A DNA stretch of 64,000 nucleotides from CAYHGX01 sp964356355 (GTDB lineage Bacteria; Patescibacteriota; Gracilibacteria; UBA1369; LOWO2-01-FULL-3). Shown piece after piece: positions 9,047 to 17,549 of this stretch. Each line of letters begins with the position of its first letter. The first letter of the stretch is position 1. The notes below the pieces were generated by a model, which worked only from the letters and a program-made list of their open reading frames with translations, had not been told where the DNA came from and did no database searches. Position numbers and translations under genes: made by a program. Location of the stretch: the NCBI GenBank assembly GCA_964356355.1, contig CAYHGX010000004.1, positions 1 through 64,000 of the forward strand. Direction: 5' to 3'.

Positions 9047-10903
9047 ATGAAACCAAGTCTAGAAGATCAAATTAGGGAGTTGTCTGGGCCGAGCGTGAGC
9101 GAGGCACGGAAAGTTGTGATTAAAGATAATATTTTTGCCAGTATTCGTTTGTCACAGGAGGTGAAGAATGCTTCTTTAGAAACGGAGATGTCGTTGACTG
9201 GGAAGGTTCAAATTTTAGAAAGGTTGAAGGATTTTATAGAAAGCCGTAATAGGAGATTTTCGTTTTTTACTTTTCCCGCTTTTAGAAGGCAGTTTGCTGC
9301 TGGATTGTTGATGATGATTTTGGTGATAAGTGGTTTTTCTTTTGTGAATGTTGATACTCATGTGGTGTTTGCTGCTGAATTTACTCAGTTAACTGATGTG
9401 AATGGGGAAGTTGTGGTGCAAAGAGGCGGAGAAAAACTTGATGGATATCGCGGGATGCAACTTTATGAGCAAGATAAGGTGTTTACTAGTGGTAATTCTT
9501 TGGCGGTGGTGAGGTTTTTTGATGATAGTGTGAGTCGTTTGTATTCTGAGACTATTTTAAAGATTGATGAACTTAAAAATTATGATTCTGGTTTAACTAG
9601 TTATGTGAAGGTAGAGGTTGAAAGTGGTCAGGTGTGGAGCAAGGTGGTGAGTTTGGTTGCTGAAAACTCTGCTTTTATTGTTAAGAGTAATGGTATTTCT
9701 GCTGAGGCTAAGAGGGGGGCGTTTAATCTTGAAGTGACTAACGATAAGAGGGTGGTAGTTGGGGTGTTTAATAATGAGGTGAAGGTTACGGGCGAGAAGT
9801 TTAGCGATCAGGTGAAGGTTGTAAGCGGGCAGAAAATTGTTGCTAGTGATCAGCAGTTAATTGCGCCTAAGGTTTTTGATTTGTCATCTGGAGAAAAGGA
9901 TGGGAAGTGGGCAAAAAATAATTTAAGTGATGATAAAAAGTATATTGTTGATGTGGAGGATCGTTTGATTGTAGCTAAGATGGAGAGTGTGGGTTTGAAG
10001 GTTGATGAAAGTGTGTCTCTTGAAAGTTCTGTTCGGGAGGATGCTTTGAAATTTTTGACTTTTGATGACATTAATCAGCATAAGTTGTCTTTGGATTTAG
10101 CTGAGAAGAAGTTTGTGTCTGCGCAAATTAAGCTTTTGGAGTCTACTTTGAGTGATGTTGAAAGGGGAGAGGCGGAACAGGCAATTGAAGATTTTTATCT
10201 TTCAGTAAAAACGTTTTATGAATTTGCGGATAGTGTAGCGACTACGGATAAAAATTATGCGGATGAGTTGAGAAAATATGCTCAGGATAAAGTGTTAAGG
10301 CAGAAAAAGGCCTTGAGTGCTACTTTGCCTGATTCTCCATATTATTTTGCTAAGGATGTAATTGCCAAGATTGAGCTGATTGGTGCGGATGGTATGGCGT
10401 TGGCTAAAATTAAACAAAATCAGGCTCAAGATAAGCTCTCTACTGTAGAGGAAATTGTGAATAGTGGGAATTTAGATTTGGCGACCAAGGTGCTTGGTGA
10501 TTACCAGAAGGATATTTCTGATGTTATTACCATTTTAGATGCTGATAAGGAGGCAAATGTTGAGGATAAGAATGAGATTATCCAAAATGTTAAGGATAAT
10601 TCTGTGATGTTGAAAACGATTGATAAATCATCTGATGTTAAATTGGTTCCGGAGGTTATTGTTCCCGTGGAAGATTCAGTTTCAGGTGTTGATAAGGTTT
10701 CGGATGATACTCAGTCAAAGGAGGATGTGAAAAAGGATGAGTTAAGTAAGGATGTTGAAAAGGAAGCTGAAGATAAGATATTGGATTCTAAGTTGAATTT
10801 TAACTTTCAAATAAAACAGAATCTGGACTTTAGTAATTTAATTACTGATGGTCCGTTTGGGGTGCAGATTCAAGGTGATAAGCCGTTGGATCCTCTTTTA
10901 TAA
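9047..10903 (+). CDS. FecR-domain membrane protein with DUF5667-like region, probable anti-sigma factor
   Basis: 618 residues. A cytoplasmic head (1-82) precedes one membrane helix (about 83-101). Outside, residues 112-250 form a FecR-type beta domain (QLTDVNGEVVVQRGG start, then RFFDDSVSRL and VESGQVWSKV). Residues 340-500 are helical and resemble DUF5667, with the hallmark LPDSPYYFAKDVIAKIEL and paired amphipathic helices. The tail (520-600) is acidic and Lys-rich. Placement right after the ECF sigma factor suggests that the head holds the sigma factor and the outer part senses a surface signal; this is inference. Its stop overlaps mraY on the other strand by 6 bases. Confidence 0.8.
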   Translation: MKPSLEDQIRELSGPSVSEARKVVIKDNIFASIRLSQEVKNASLETEMSLTGKVQILERLKDFIESRNRRFSFFTFPAFRRQFAAGLLMMILVISGFSFVNVDTHVVFAAEFTQLTDVNGEVVVQRGGEKLDGYRGMQLYEQDKVFTSGNSLAVVRFFDDSVSRLYSETILKIDELKNYDSGLTSYVKVEVESGQVWSKVVSLVAENSAFIVKSNGISAEAKRGAFNLEVTNDKRVVVGVFNNEVKVTGEKFSDQVKVVSGQKIVASDQQLIAPKVFDLSSGEKDGKWAKNNLSDDKKYIVDVEDRLIVAKMESVGLKVDESVSLESSVREDALKFLTFDDINQHKLSLDLAEKKFVSAQIKLLESTLSDVERGEAEQAIEDFYLSVKTFYEFADSVATTDKNYADELRKYAQDKVLRQKKALSATLPDSPYYFAKDVIAKIELIGADGMALAKIKQNQAQDKLSTVEEIVNSGNLDLATKVLGDYQKDISDVITILDADKEANVEDKNEIIQNVKDNSVMLKTIDKSSDVKLVPEVIVPVEDSVSGVDKVSDDTQSKEDVKKDELSKDVEKEAEDKILDSKLNFNFQIKQNLDFSNLITDGPFGVQIQGDKPLDPLL

Positions 10904-11959
10904 AACATTCATTAGGCCTAGGATCGTTCCGAGGGAGGCCATGATTGCTCCGATAATCCAAAAGCGCATAACTATTGTGTATTCAGGCCATCCACATTGT
11001 TCGAAGTGATGGTGAATTGGTGCGATTTTGAATACTTTCCGTTTAAAGAATTTCTTAGATGTGAGTTGGATGATGACAGAAAGGGCTTCAATGACGAACA
11101 TGAAGCCAATAATTGGTAGAATGAGTGTTTGATCTGTAAGCATAGCAATGACTCCTAGGGTTGCACCGAGGGCAAGGGAACCGGTATCTCCCATGTAGAA
11201 TCGTGCTGGGGGAATGTTGAACCAGAGGAAGGCCATTACGGCTCCACAGATTACTCCACAGAGTGCTGCTAAGATAAGTAGACCTTCCATGTAGGCGATG
11301 ATCCCAAAGCCTCCAAACGCGAGAATTAAGAGTCCACTGGCTAATCCATCTAGCCCATCTGTGAAATTTACGGCATTAGCAGTGGCAATAATAACGAAAA
11401 TGAAAATTGGTATGTACCAGATTCCTACTTCAAGGTTGTTGAATCCTGGGAGGGGGATATTGATGGTGTCGAAACCGAGTTTGCTATAAAACCACCATGC
11501 TCCGAGGAGGCTGAAGATAATTAGCCAAAATAGTTTAAGTTTTGCGCTTAGACCTTTGCTTTTGCCTTTAACGTTGATGTAATCATCGACTGCTCCAAGA
11601 ATTCCGCAGGTGATTAAGGTGAAGAGTGGTATCCAGGTCTCGTTTCTATTGAAGAGGGAGTATTTTAAATATCCCATTTTTTGCATGAGGAAGGAGATTA
11701 GCACTACAATTATTATTGTGCCCCAGATAAGAAGGCCGCCCATTGTGGGGGTGCCGCTCTTTTTTGCATGAAGAGCTGAAAACAGGCTGGATTTTTCACC
11801 TGAAAGGGCCTCTTCGCGAATCTTTTTTCCAATTCGAAACTTTATTAATTGGCGTGTGAACCAAGGGGTGAGTAGTACTGCAATTAAAAAGGCTAACGTG
11901 CTGGAGCTAAAGATTAGTGTGAGGTTGGTGATTGTGTTGCTCAAATTTTCAAGTCTCAT
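10898..11959 (-). CDS. mraY: Phospho-N-acetylmuramoyl-pentapeptide transferase MraY
   Basis: Transfers phospho-MurNAc-pentapeptide to undecaprenyl phosphate, giving lipid I at the inner face of the membrane. 353 residues with about ten membrane helices. Family signatures are present: KKSGTPTMGG near the start, the catalytic DDYINVKGKSKGL, NFTDGLDGLASG and the HHHFE motif (PIHHHFEQCGW) near the end. It is the last gene of a minus-strand run with dacA (16 bases upstream), a pseudouridine synthase and an LCP ligase, away from the rsmH remnant on the other strand. Confidence 0.97.
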   Translation of the reverse strand: MRLENLSNTITNLTLIFSSSTLAFLIAVLLTPWFTRQLIKFRIGKKIREEALSGEKSSLFSALHAKKSGTPTMGGLLIWGTIIIVVLISFLMQKMGYLKYSLFNRNETWIPLFTLITCGILGAVDDYINVKGKSKGLSAKLKLFWLIIFSLLGAWWFYSKLGFDTINIPLPGFNNLEVGIWYIPIFIFVIIATANAVNFTDGLDGLASGLLILAFGGFGIIAYMEGLLILAALCGVICGAVMAFLWFNIPPARFYMGDTGSLALGATLGVIAMLTDQTLILPIIGFMFVIEALSVIIQLTSKKFFKRKVFKIAPIHHHFEQCGWPEYTIVMRFWIIGAIMASLGTILGLMNVL

Positions 11960-11975
11960 GATTGGTAATTAAATT

Positions 11976-12866
11976 TTACCAATTATAAGCTCTAAAAATC
12001 CAATCTGCTAGTACTTTTGTTTCAGTAAATCTGGAGGGACTATTGAGGACAACTGTAAGGATTTCATGCCCTTCGGGATTCTCTGCAATTGAAACGAAGC
12101 ATTCTCCTGCACTCTGTGTGCTACCAGTTTTTAGGCCGTTTATTTTGAAAAATTGATTTTCTAAAAGTTCGTTTGTGCTTTCAAGTTTGTGTGTTGTATC
12201 TCCTGAAACTGAGCGTATTTCGGTGTTTTTTATTTTGGCTATTTTTTTGATGAAGGGATTTTTGTAGATGATTTGAGCGAGCTTTGCAACATCATAGGCT
12301 GATGAATAATTTTTGCGGTCATCAAGGCCTACTGGATTGGCAAAATGGGTGTTGATTAGTCCAATTGAGGTGGCTTTTGTATTCATTTTTTCGACGAAGG
12401 CTTTTGAGGATCCAGCGTTGAATTCGGCTAAAGAAAAGGCTGAGTCATTTGCTGAATGAATAATGGCACTTTCTATGAGACTGGAAATGGTGAGTTTTTC
12501 ACCAGCATGAAGAAATATGTTTGAGCCTTCAATTCTGGCTGCAGATGGGCTAATTGTGACTACTTGGTCTGGTTGATTTTCTTCTAAAATTATTAGGCAG
12601 GTCATTAGTTTTGTGATGCTGGCGATGGGAAGCCGTTGGTGCATGTTCTTTTCGTAAAGAACGGTGCCAGTAGTGAGATCGATTGCAATTGAGCTTTTGG
12701 CCTTGATGATTGGACTGATGAATTCGGTTTTTTTTGTTGGTGCGAGGCTGGTATTTGTGAGGCTTTCTAGGTTTGAGCTGGCGAGTTTTACTAGATTTTC
12801 TGGGTTATCGGAAAAACCTTTGGAAAGGTTGGAGGTGATAAAAAGGGTCAATAAACTACTTAACAT
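11976..12866 (-). CDS. dacA: D-alanyl-D-alanine carboxypeptidase (PBP5/DacA family)
   Basis: Removes the terminal D-Ala from peptidoglycan pentapeptides, outside the membrane. 296 residues with all three active-site motifs: SITK at 83-86, SAN at 138-140 and KTG at 246-248. The N-terminus (residues 1-14) is a short hydrophobic stretch that may be a signal peptide. Unlike E. coli PBP5 it has no C-terminal beta domain or amphipathic anchor. The start codon lies 11 bases inside the upstream pseudouridine synthase gene, so the two are translationally coupled. Confidence 0.93.
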   Translation of the reverse strand: MLSSLLTLFITSNLSKGFSDNPENLVKLASSNLESLTNTSLAPTKKTEFISPIIKAKSSIAIDLTTGTVLYEKNMHQRLPIASITKLMTCLIILEENQPDQVVTISPSAARIEGSNIFLHAGEKLTISSLIESAIIHSANDSAFSLAEFNAGSSKAFVEKMNTKATSIGLINTHFANPVGLDDRKNYSSAYDVAKLAQIIYKNPFIKKIAKIKNTEIRSVSGDTTHKLESTNELLENQFFKINGLKTGSTQSAGECFVSIAENPEGHEILTVVLNSPSRFTETKVLADWIFRAYNW

Positions 12867-13548
12867 TGATTTCTTCCGGGGTTAGTGGACGGAAATGTCC
12901 TAGTTCTAAATCGCCGAGTTTTATTTCCCCGATGCGAATTCTCTGCAAGTATTTCACATGGCAATGAATCTGTGCAAACATTTTTCGGATTTGTCTATTG
13001 CGTCCTTCGTGAATTACTATTCTAAGAAATGTTTCTTTTTCTGATTGGCGAATAATGGTGATTTGGGCTGGAGCAGTGATCCTACCATCAACTAGGACTC
13101 CTTTTTCAATGTTGGATTGATCATTTTTTGTGAAGGTACCAGTGATTTTGGCCTGATATTCTTTCTCGCATTCGAAGCGAGGGTGGAGGAGCTTGTTGAT
13201 GAAATCCCCGTCATTACTTAAGAGGAGCAGGCCTTCGGTGTTTTGGTCTAATCTGCCTACCGGTTTGAGATTTTGGTTTTCGGGGACGAGCTCCATGACT
13301 GTTTTTCGGTCGAATTCATCCTTTCTTGTGGTGACGTAGCCGGTTGGTTTGTTGAGGGCGATGTAGATTTTTTCATTTTCTGGATTAACTTTTTTCCCGT
13401 GAATTGAGATGATGTCTTTTTCCGGATCGATTTCTGTGCCTAATTGAGGTGATTTGTTGTTTACTTTGACTACTCCTGATTCGATTAATTCGTCAGCTTT
13501 GCGGCGAGAATATTCGGTGTTGGTGGCGATAAATTTATTGAGGCGCAT
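12856..13548 (-). CDS. rRNA pseudouridine synthase, RsuA/RluB/E/F family
   Basis: Converts a uridine of rRNA to pseudouridine. The start is set at ATG 13548, giving MRLNKFIATNTEYSRRKAD; a longer frame upstream only translates the LCP gene in another phase. Residues 1-60 are an S4 RNA-binding domain. The catalytic domain has the motif GRLDQNTEGLLLLSNDGDF with the catalytic Asp, LNKPTGYV before it and IHEGRNRQIRKMF later. About 230 residues, standard for the family; rRNA target unknown. It overlaps the LCP gene by 14 bases and dacA by 11. Confidence 0.93.
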   Translation of the reverse strand: MRLNKFIATNTEYSRRKADELIESGVVKVNNKSPQLGTEIDPEKDIISIHGKKVNPENEKIYIALNKPTGYVTTRKDEFDRKTVMELVPENQNLKPVGRLDQNTEGLLLLSNDGDFINKLLHPRFECEKEYQAKITGTFTKNDQSNIEKGVLVDGRITAPAQITIIRQSEKETFLRIVIHEGRNRQIRKMFAQIHCHVKYLQRIRIGEIKLGDLELGHFRPLTPEEINVK

Positions 13549-15025
13549 CTGTGGTGGGGGTTGTTTGGCTAGAGTTTGGGACGGCAGGGGCTTCAGTTGG
13601 GGTTGTGGTTGTTGGCACCGGAGCAACGGAAGTGTTTGGTAGGGAATAGAAGTTGTCTTCGATGTAATTGGGTGAATTTGCGTAATCTTCACCAATTTCC
13701 AGGATGATGGTGGCTTCTTCCAGGAGGCCTTTTTCTTTGTATTCAACCGGAATTGTGGTGCTTTCTTTGCCTGGGATTAGTCTCTCAAGGAAGTCGAGGG
13801 CGGCTGGGCGTGAATCGATTGGATTGTTTTTCTCGTCGTATTTTTGTTTGTAGTAGTAGGTGGTGGTGGGAATATGTTGATCGGTGGCATTTCCAAAGTG
13901 CACGATGTCAAAGCAGAAGCGTTGAAGTACTTGCTTTGTCTCTCCGGCAACTCCTCCTCGTTTTGTGCCATTTAATATGTGAATTTTGGTGTTTTCGGCT
14001 TGGATGTCTTGAAGATTGAAGTTGAGATCTGAATAGGTTTGAATTGTTTTAAATCCACCAGCTGGCAAGAGGACGAAGGCTCCGCCGTAGGCTTCTCTCA
14101 TTGGCGTATAAAGGAATCCTCCGCATTTGTTTGGGTCGTCGTGAATGAGATGTTGTTTGATGTTTTCTTTGGAAAAATCTTCGGCAAGTGAACCAAGGGT
14201 GAGAATTTCATCGATGGTGATGTTGGTGTAAATGTTGTTTTTCAGGGAATCGAGAATTGCCTGTATTTTTCCGGTGTTGAAGATTGTGCCTAGCGATAGA
14301 GCTTTTTCTTTGATGGCGTAGATGATGTTTTGTTGGCGTTCAGCACGATCAAAGTCGGAAGTGGAGTGGCGGCTTCTGGCTACTTTTAGCGCAGTTTCTC
14401 CATCGAGATGTTGTGGGCCGGCGGCAATTGAGAATGGTTGGTATTCATATGTCCCATCTTTGGGATAGGTGGCATCGTAAATGCTTTCTTTGATGGTAAC
14501 GTCGATGCCTCCGAGTGCATTTACTAGGTCCGTGAAGCCTTGGAAGTCAATTTTGATCCAGTAGTGAACGGGGATGCCGGTAATTAATTCCATTTTATCT
14601 TTGAAATAGTTAATACCACGAATATCGCTGTCGAAGTGATTTTTTGCGTTGAAATATATTTCGTTGATTCTTGAGCTGCCGAGAGTTTTGTCTTCTACGT
14701 AAAGATCACGAGGGATGGAAAGCATGCTCACGGTGTGCTTTTCTTGATCGATGCTGGCTACTATTATCGTATCTGTGAGGTCTGCTCCATCGTGAGTGCC
14801 ACCGCCTGTGCCCATTAAAAGAATGTTTGTGTGGCCGTAGGCATCGGTCAGGAGATTTGATCCAGCGGCTTTGAGGAAAACTCCCATGTTGATTGTGCCA
14901 AGAGCTTTGACAGTGCCGATTACGAGAGTGGCAATGATGGCAATTGAAAGAAGTATTGAGAGGTTAACTTTCTTTTTTGGGGGTTTTTCGGGTTTGTTGT
15001 TGATACGTCTCGTTTTGAACTCCAT
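13535..15025 (-). CDS. LytR-CpsA-Psr (LCP) family cell-wall polymer ligase
   Basis: LCP proteins attach anionic or secondary wall polymers from lipid carriers to peptidoglycan. 496 residues: basic cytoplasmic start, one membrane helix (about 22-43), LCP domain (65-290) with NILLMGTGG, DLTDTIIVASID, SIPRDLYV, HYWIKIDFQGF, and ARSRHSTSDFDRAERQQ. A LytR_C-like domain follows (about 345-445, starting at IHILNGTKRGGVAGE), and the tail is Thr/Pro-rich. It leads the run with the pseudouridine synthase, dacA and mraY, and probably supplies the wall polymer that SLH proteins grip; that link is inferred. Confidence 0.93.
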   Translation of the reverse strand: MEFKTRRINNKPEKPPKKKVNLSILLSIAIIATLVIGTVKALGTINMGVFLKAAGSNLLTDAYGHTNILLMGTGGGTHDGADLTDTIIVASIDQEKHTVSMLSIPRDLYVEDKTLGSSRINEIYFNAKNHFDSDIRGINYFKDKMELITGIPVHYWIKIDFQGFTDLVNALGGIDVTIKESIYDATYPKDGTYEYQPFSIAAGPQHLDGETALKVARSRHSTSDFDRAERQQNIIYAIKEKALSLGTIFNTGKIQAILDSLKNNIYTNITIDEILTLGSLAEDFSKENIKQHLIHDDPNKCGGFLYTPMREAYGGAFVLLPAGGFKTIQTYSDLNFNLQDIQAENTKIHILNGTKRGGVAGETKQVLQRFCFDIVHFGNATDQHIPTTTYYYKQKYDEKNNPIDSRPAALDFLERLIPGKESTTIPVEYKEKGLLEEATIILEIGEDYANSPNYIEDNFYSLPNTSVAPVPTTTTPTEAPAVPNSSQTTPTTDAPQ

Positions 15026-15026
15026 G

Positions 15027-17438
15027 CTATTTATTTAGGATTAGAATTGTATGTAGAAGACCTTGGTCGTCGGTGGTGATGTCGATTCCCATTAATTTCC
15101 AAAGGGGTTCCAAGATACTACTTTCATCTGCGATAATCGAGCTTAAGGTGTCGGACCAGCTGCCGGAGGAGATGCTTGTAACACCTGAGCTACCATGGAT
15201 ATTATTGTTGTTTAAGGCTTCTTCAAAGAGTTGTTGAGTGAAGTTTGATGAGTCGTTTTTTATGTTGTCATTAAGATAAATTGTGGCGTTTTCAAGAGCG
15301 ATGGAATATTCAAGTGCGGATTCACCGTTTTCTTGACGTTTTGAGTTGATCGTTTCTTTGAGATCGGTTTTGTATTTTGAAAAATCTGCAGCTGTGAGCG
15401 GGTTTGTGGAGAACTCTTCAGTAACGTAGACGTATCCATCTATTTCGGTGATGCCAAGTCCAACTCTTTCCCAATCTGTTTTAAGAATATTGATTAGGTG
15501 TGAAGGGCTGCGCATTAGGCTGTAGTGGCTGAATTCGATGGATACATCTCTGGCGATGTTCTCACCAACGGGTGTGGTGATTTTGGCTGCTATGCGGCGA
15601 TCGTCTGGTGTTTGGTTGGATTGATTGACGTGGGCGAAGTAATTATTGGTGGCCATGTCGTCTGAGTGAGCTTGTGCGATGGCGTTGAGTTCTGGTGCGA
15701 GGGCGAGCGTAGAGAGCCCTTCTTTTTCACGTGCTGCGTTGATGAGGTTTAAAAGTTGTGTGCGACTGGAGTTGAGGTCAAAGGTTCCACTAAAATAATC
15801 TCTTTGATTTTTATCGAAAAAATCTGGAATCAAGGGGATTGAGGTTCCTATATAAATTGGATGACTGAAGATGGGTTCTCCGGCTTTGTTGTCGATAGCA
15901 ATTATGTAGCGTCCGATTGTTTCTGGGGTATATGAAAAGGAGAAGTTACTGCCACTTTTTATTGTTGGGACTCCAAAATATTCTCCTGTGTTGCCGGAGG
16001 TGGTGAGCTTTGATGTTTCGGCAAGTCCATCGGCTTTAATGATATATGCTTTGTCTTGAATGTCGGTCTTTGCTTTTCCTGTAAATGAAATTGTATTTAG
16101 TTTTAGGACGGTGTCTGGTGCTGTGGTAGTGATACTTGCAGTAGAGATCATGTCAAAGGTGTGCTCTGTTGCTGTAAAGTTGATGGTGTCACTTTTAGCG
16201 AAGGCGGAGGAAATGGTGATAGGATTTGTGGTTTTTGTTTTTGCTATTTCTAAATAGGCGCTCATGTTTCCTTCACGGAAGTTTTCAAATGAGCTGTAAA
16301 TCAATGGTATTGAGGTGCGATCTTGTCTAGAGATGAAGGTTTTTGAAATGTTGCCTTGAGTGAAGGTGATTTTTTTGATTGTGTTTACTGATGTTCCTGA
16401 AAAGTTGAAAGTGGTGGAATCGTCTTTGAATGAAAGAGAAAGATTGGTTGGTTTTTCTGGTGATGTTTCTTCACTTGTTGGGGGGATGGTGAGGCTTGAT
16501 ACGGCCACTAGGATTGCGTTGCTATTGGTTTCGGAGTTTGGAATTAAGCCTATCTTGTAGGTACCTGAACTTGCGAATGTGATTGGTAATGCAAAATTGT
16601 TATTAGTGACTGTTGCTGATACGAATTTACGTTCTTTGGTGATTGTATTTTCAATGATTGCACTGATGGAGGTGTTTTCTTTTTGAGTGGAAACTGTTCC
16701 ATTGATTACGTAAATTTCGTTTGTGAAAAAGGTTTCTGGAAGATCGGATTCGAGGGTGATGTTGTGGAAGGCGGTAGTGTTGTCTGGAGTAAGTGTTGGG
16801 GTGGGATCGGTTGTTTCAACGGTGGTTGATGGATCTGAGATTGAGCGAAAAATAATTTCGCTAATCTGTCCTCTACTCATTTGGTTTAGAGGCAAAAATA
16901 GAGGCCCAGTTTCTTCGAGGTAGCTGTGGTCTTTTGCATATTTAACATATCCGATGTACCAGGAGCTATTGTCGGTATCGGTGAATATTTGTTCGTTTAC
17001 GGTTGGTGAAATTTGCCAATCTTGGGCTTTGCCTAAGATTTTTAATGCTTCAACTTTGCTGATTGTTTGTTCTGGCTTGAATGTGCCATCTTCGTAACCG
17101 TTAATCCAGCCTTGGCTATAGGCTTTTTGAATGTATTTTGTGTACCAAGAATCTGTCTGTACATCATTAAATGGCGTAGGGGAATTTACGTCGAGCGGGA
17201 TGTTTGATCCCTCAATAATTATTTTTAAAAACTCTGCTCTGTTTACAGTTTGAAATGGCTTGAAGGTGCCATCTGAGTAGCCATTAATAATGCCGTTTTC
17301 TTGTAGATAGTTGATGGCATCGTAATATTTGTTGTGGATACTAACATCAGTGAAGGAGGCTGATGCAGTGTAGGGCGTACTGAAAATTGCGGTAACGCCT
17401 AGGGAGATAAGTACTAATTTTTTGATGAATTTGTTCAT
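15027..17438 (-). CDS. Secreted surface protein: three SLH repeats plus CAP (SCP/PR1) domain
   Basis: 803 residues. A signal peptide (1-28, cut near ASAS) is followed by three SLH repeats (about 29-85, 88-145, 150-205) with the signatures NGYSDGTFKP and NGYEDGTFKP. The middle (220-540) is a set of beta-rich, Ig-like segments. Residues 555-690 form a CAP domain: LLNLINAAREKEGL, AQAHSDDMATNNYFAHVN and VGENIA are the typical CAP motifs, followed by 110 residues of unknown fold. SLH repeats bind wall polymers, so the protein is probably displayed on the cell. It ends two bases before the LCP gene start, suggesting co-transcription. Confidence 0.9.
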   Translation of the reverse strand: MNKFIKKLVLISLGVTAIFSTPYTASASFTDVSIHNKYYDAINYLQENGIINGYSDGTFKPFQTVNRAEFLKIIIEGSNIPLDVNSPTPFNDVQTDSWYTKYIQKAYSQGWINGYEDGTFKPEQTISKVEALKILGKAQDWQISPTVNEQIFTDTDNSSWYIGYVKYAKDHSYLEETGPLFLPLNQMSRGQISEIIFRSISDPSTTVETTDPTPTLTPDNTTAFHNITLESDLPETFFTNEIYVINGTVSTQKENTSISAIIENTITKERKFVSATVTNNNFALPITFASSGTYKIGLIPNSETNSNAILVAVSSLTIPPTSEETSPEKPTNLSLSFKDDSTTFNFSGTSVNTIKKITFTQGNISKTFISRQDRTSIPLIYSSFENFREGNMSAYLEIAKTKTTNPITISSAFAKSDTINFTATEHTFDMISTASITTTAPDTVLKLNTISFTGKAKTDIQDKAYIIKADGLAETSKLTTSGNTGEYFGVPTIKSGSNFSFSYTPETIGRYIIAIDNKAGEPIFSHPIYIGTSIPLIPDFFDKNQRDYFSGTFDLNSSRTQLLNLINAAREKEGLSTLALAPELNAIAQAHSDDMATNNYFAHVNQSNQTPDDRRIAAKITTPVGENIARDVSIEFSHYSLMRSPSHLINILKTDWERVGLGITEIDGYVYVTEEFSTNPLTAADFSKYKTDLKETINSKRQENGESALEYSIALENATIYLNDNIKNDSSNFTQQLFEEALNNNNIHGSSGVTSISSGSWSDTLSSIIADESSILEPLWKLMGIDITTDDQGLLHTILILNK

Positions 17439-17549
17439 GTGTTTTTAGTTTTTGTGCTCGTAATTCTACGTATATTTTTGCCCTTTATCAATTGACAGTT
17501 TCTTTGAGAATTTAAGAATTTTTAATGTTTGGGTGCTAGAAGTTTTCGT

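Noticed and set aside
13549..13746. N-terminal extension of the pseudouridine synthase
   Set aside because: The extra 66 codons are the LCP gene read in another frame; the S4 domain begins at ATG 13548.
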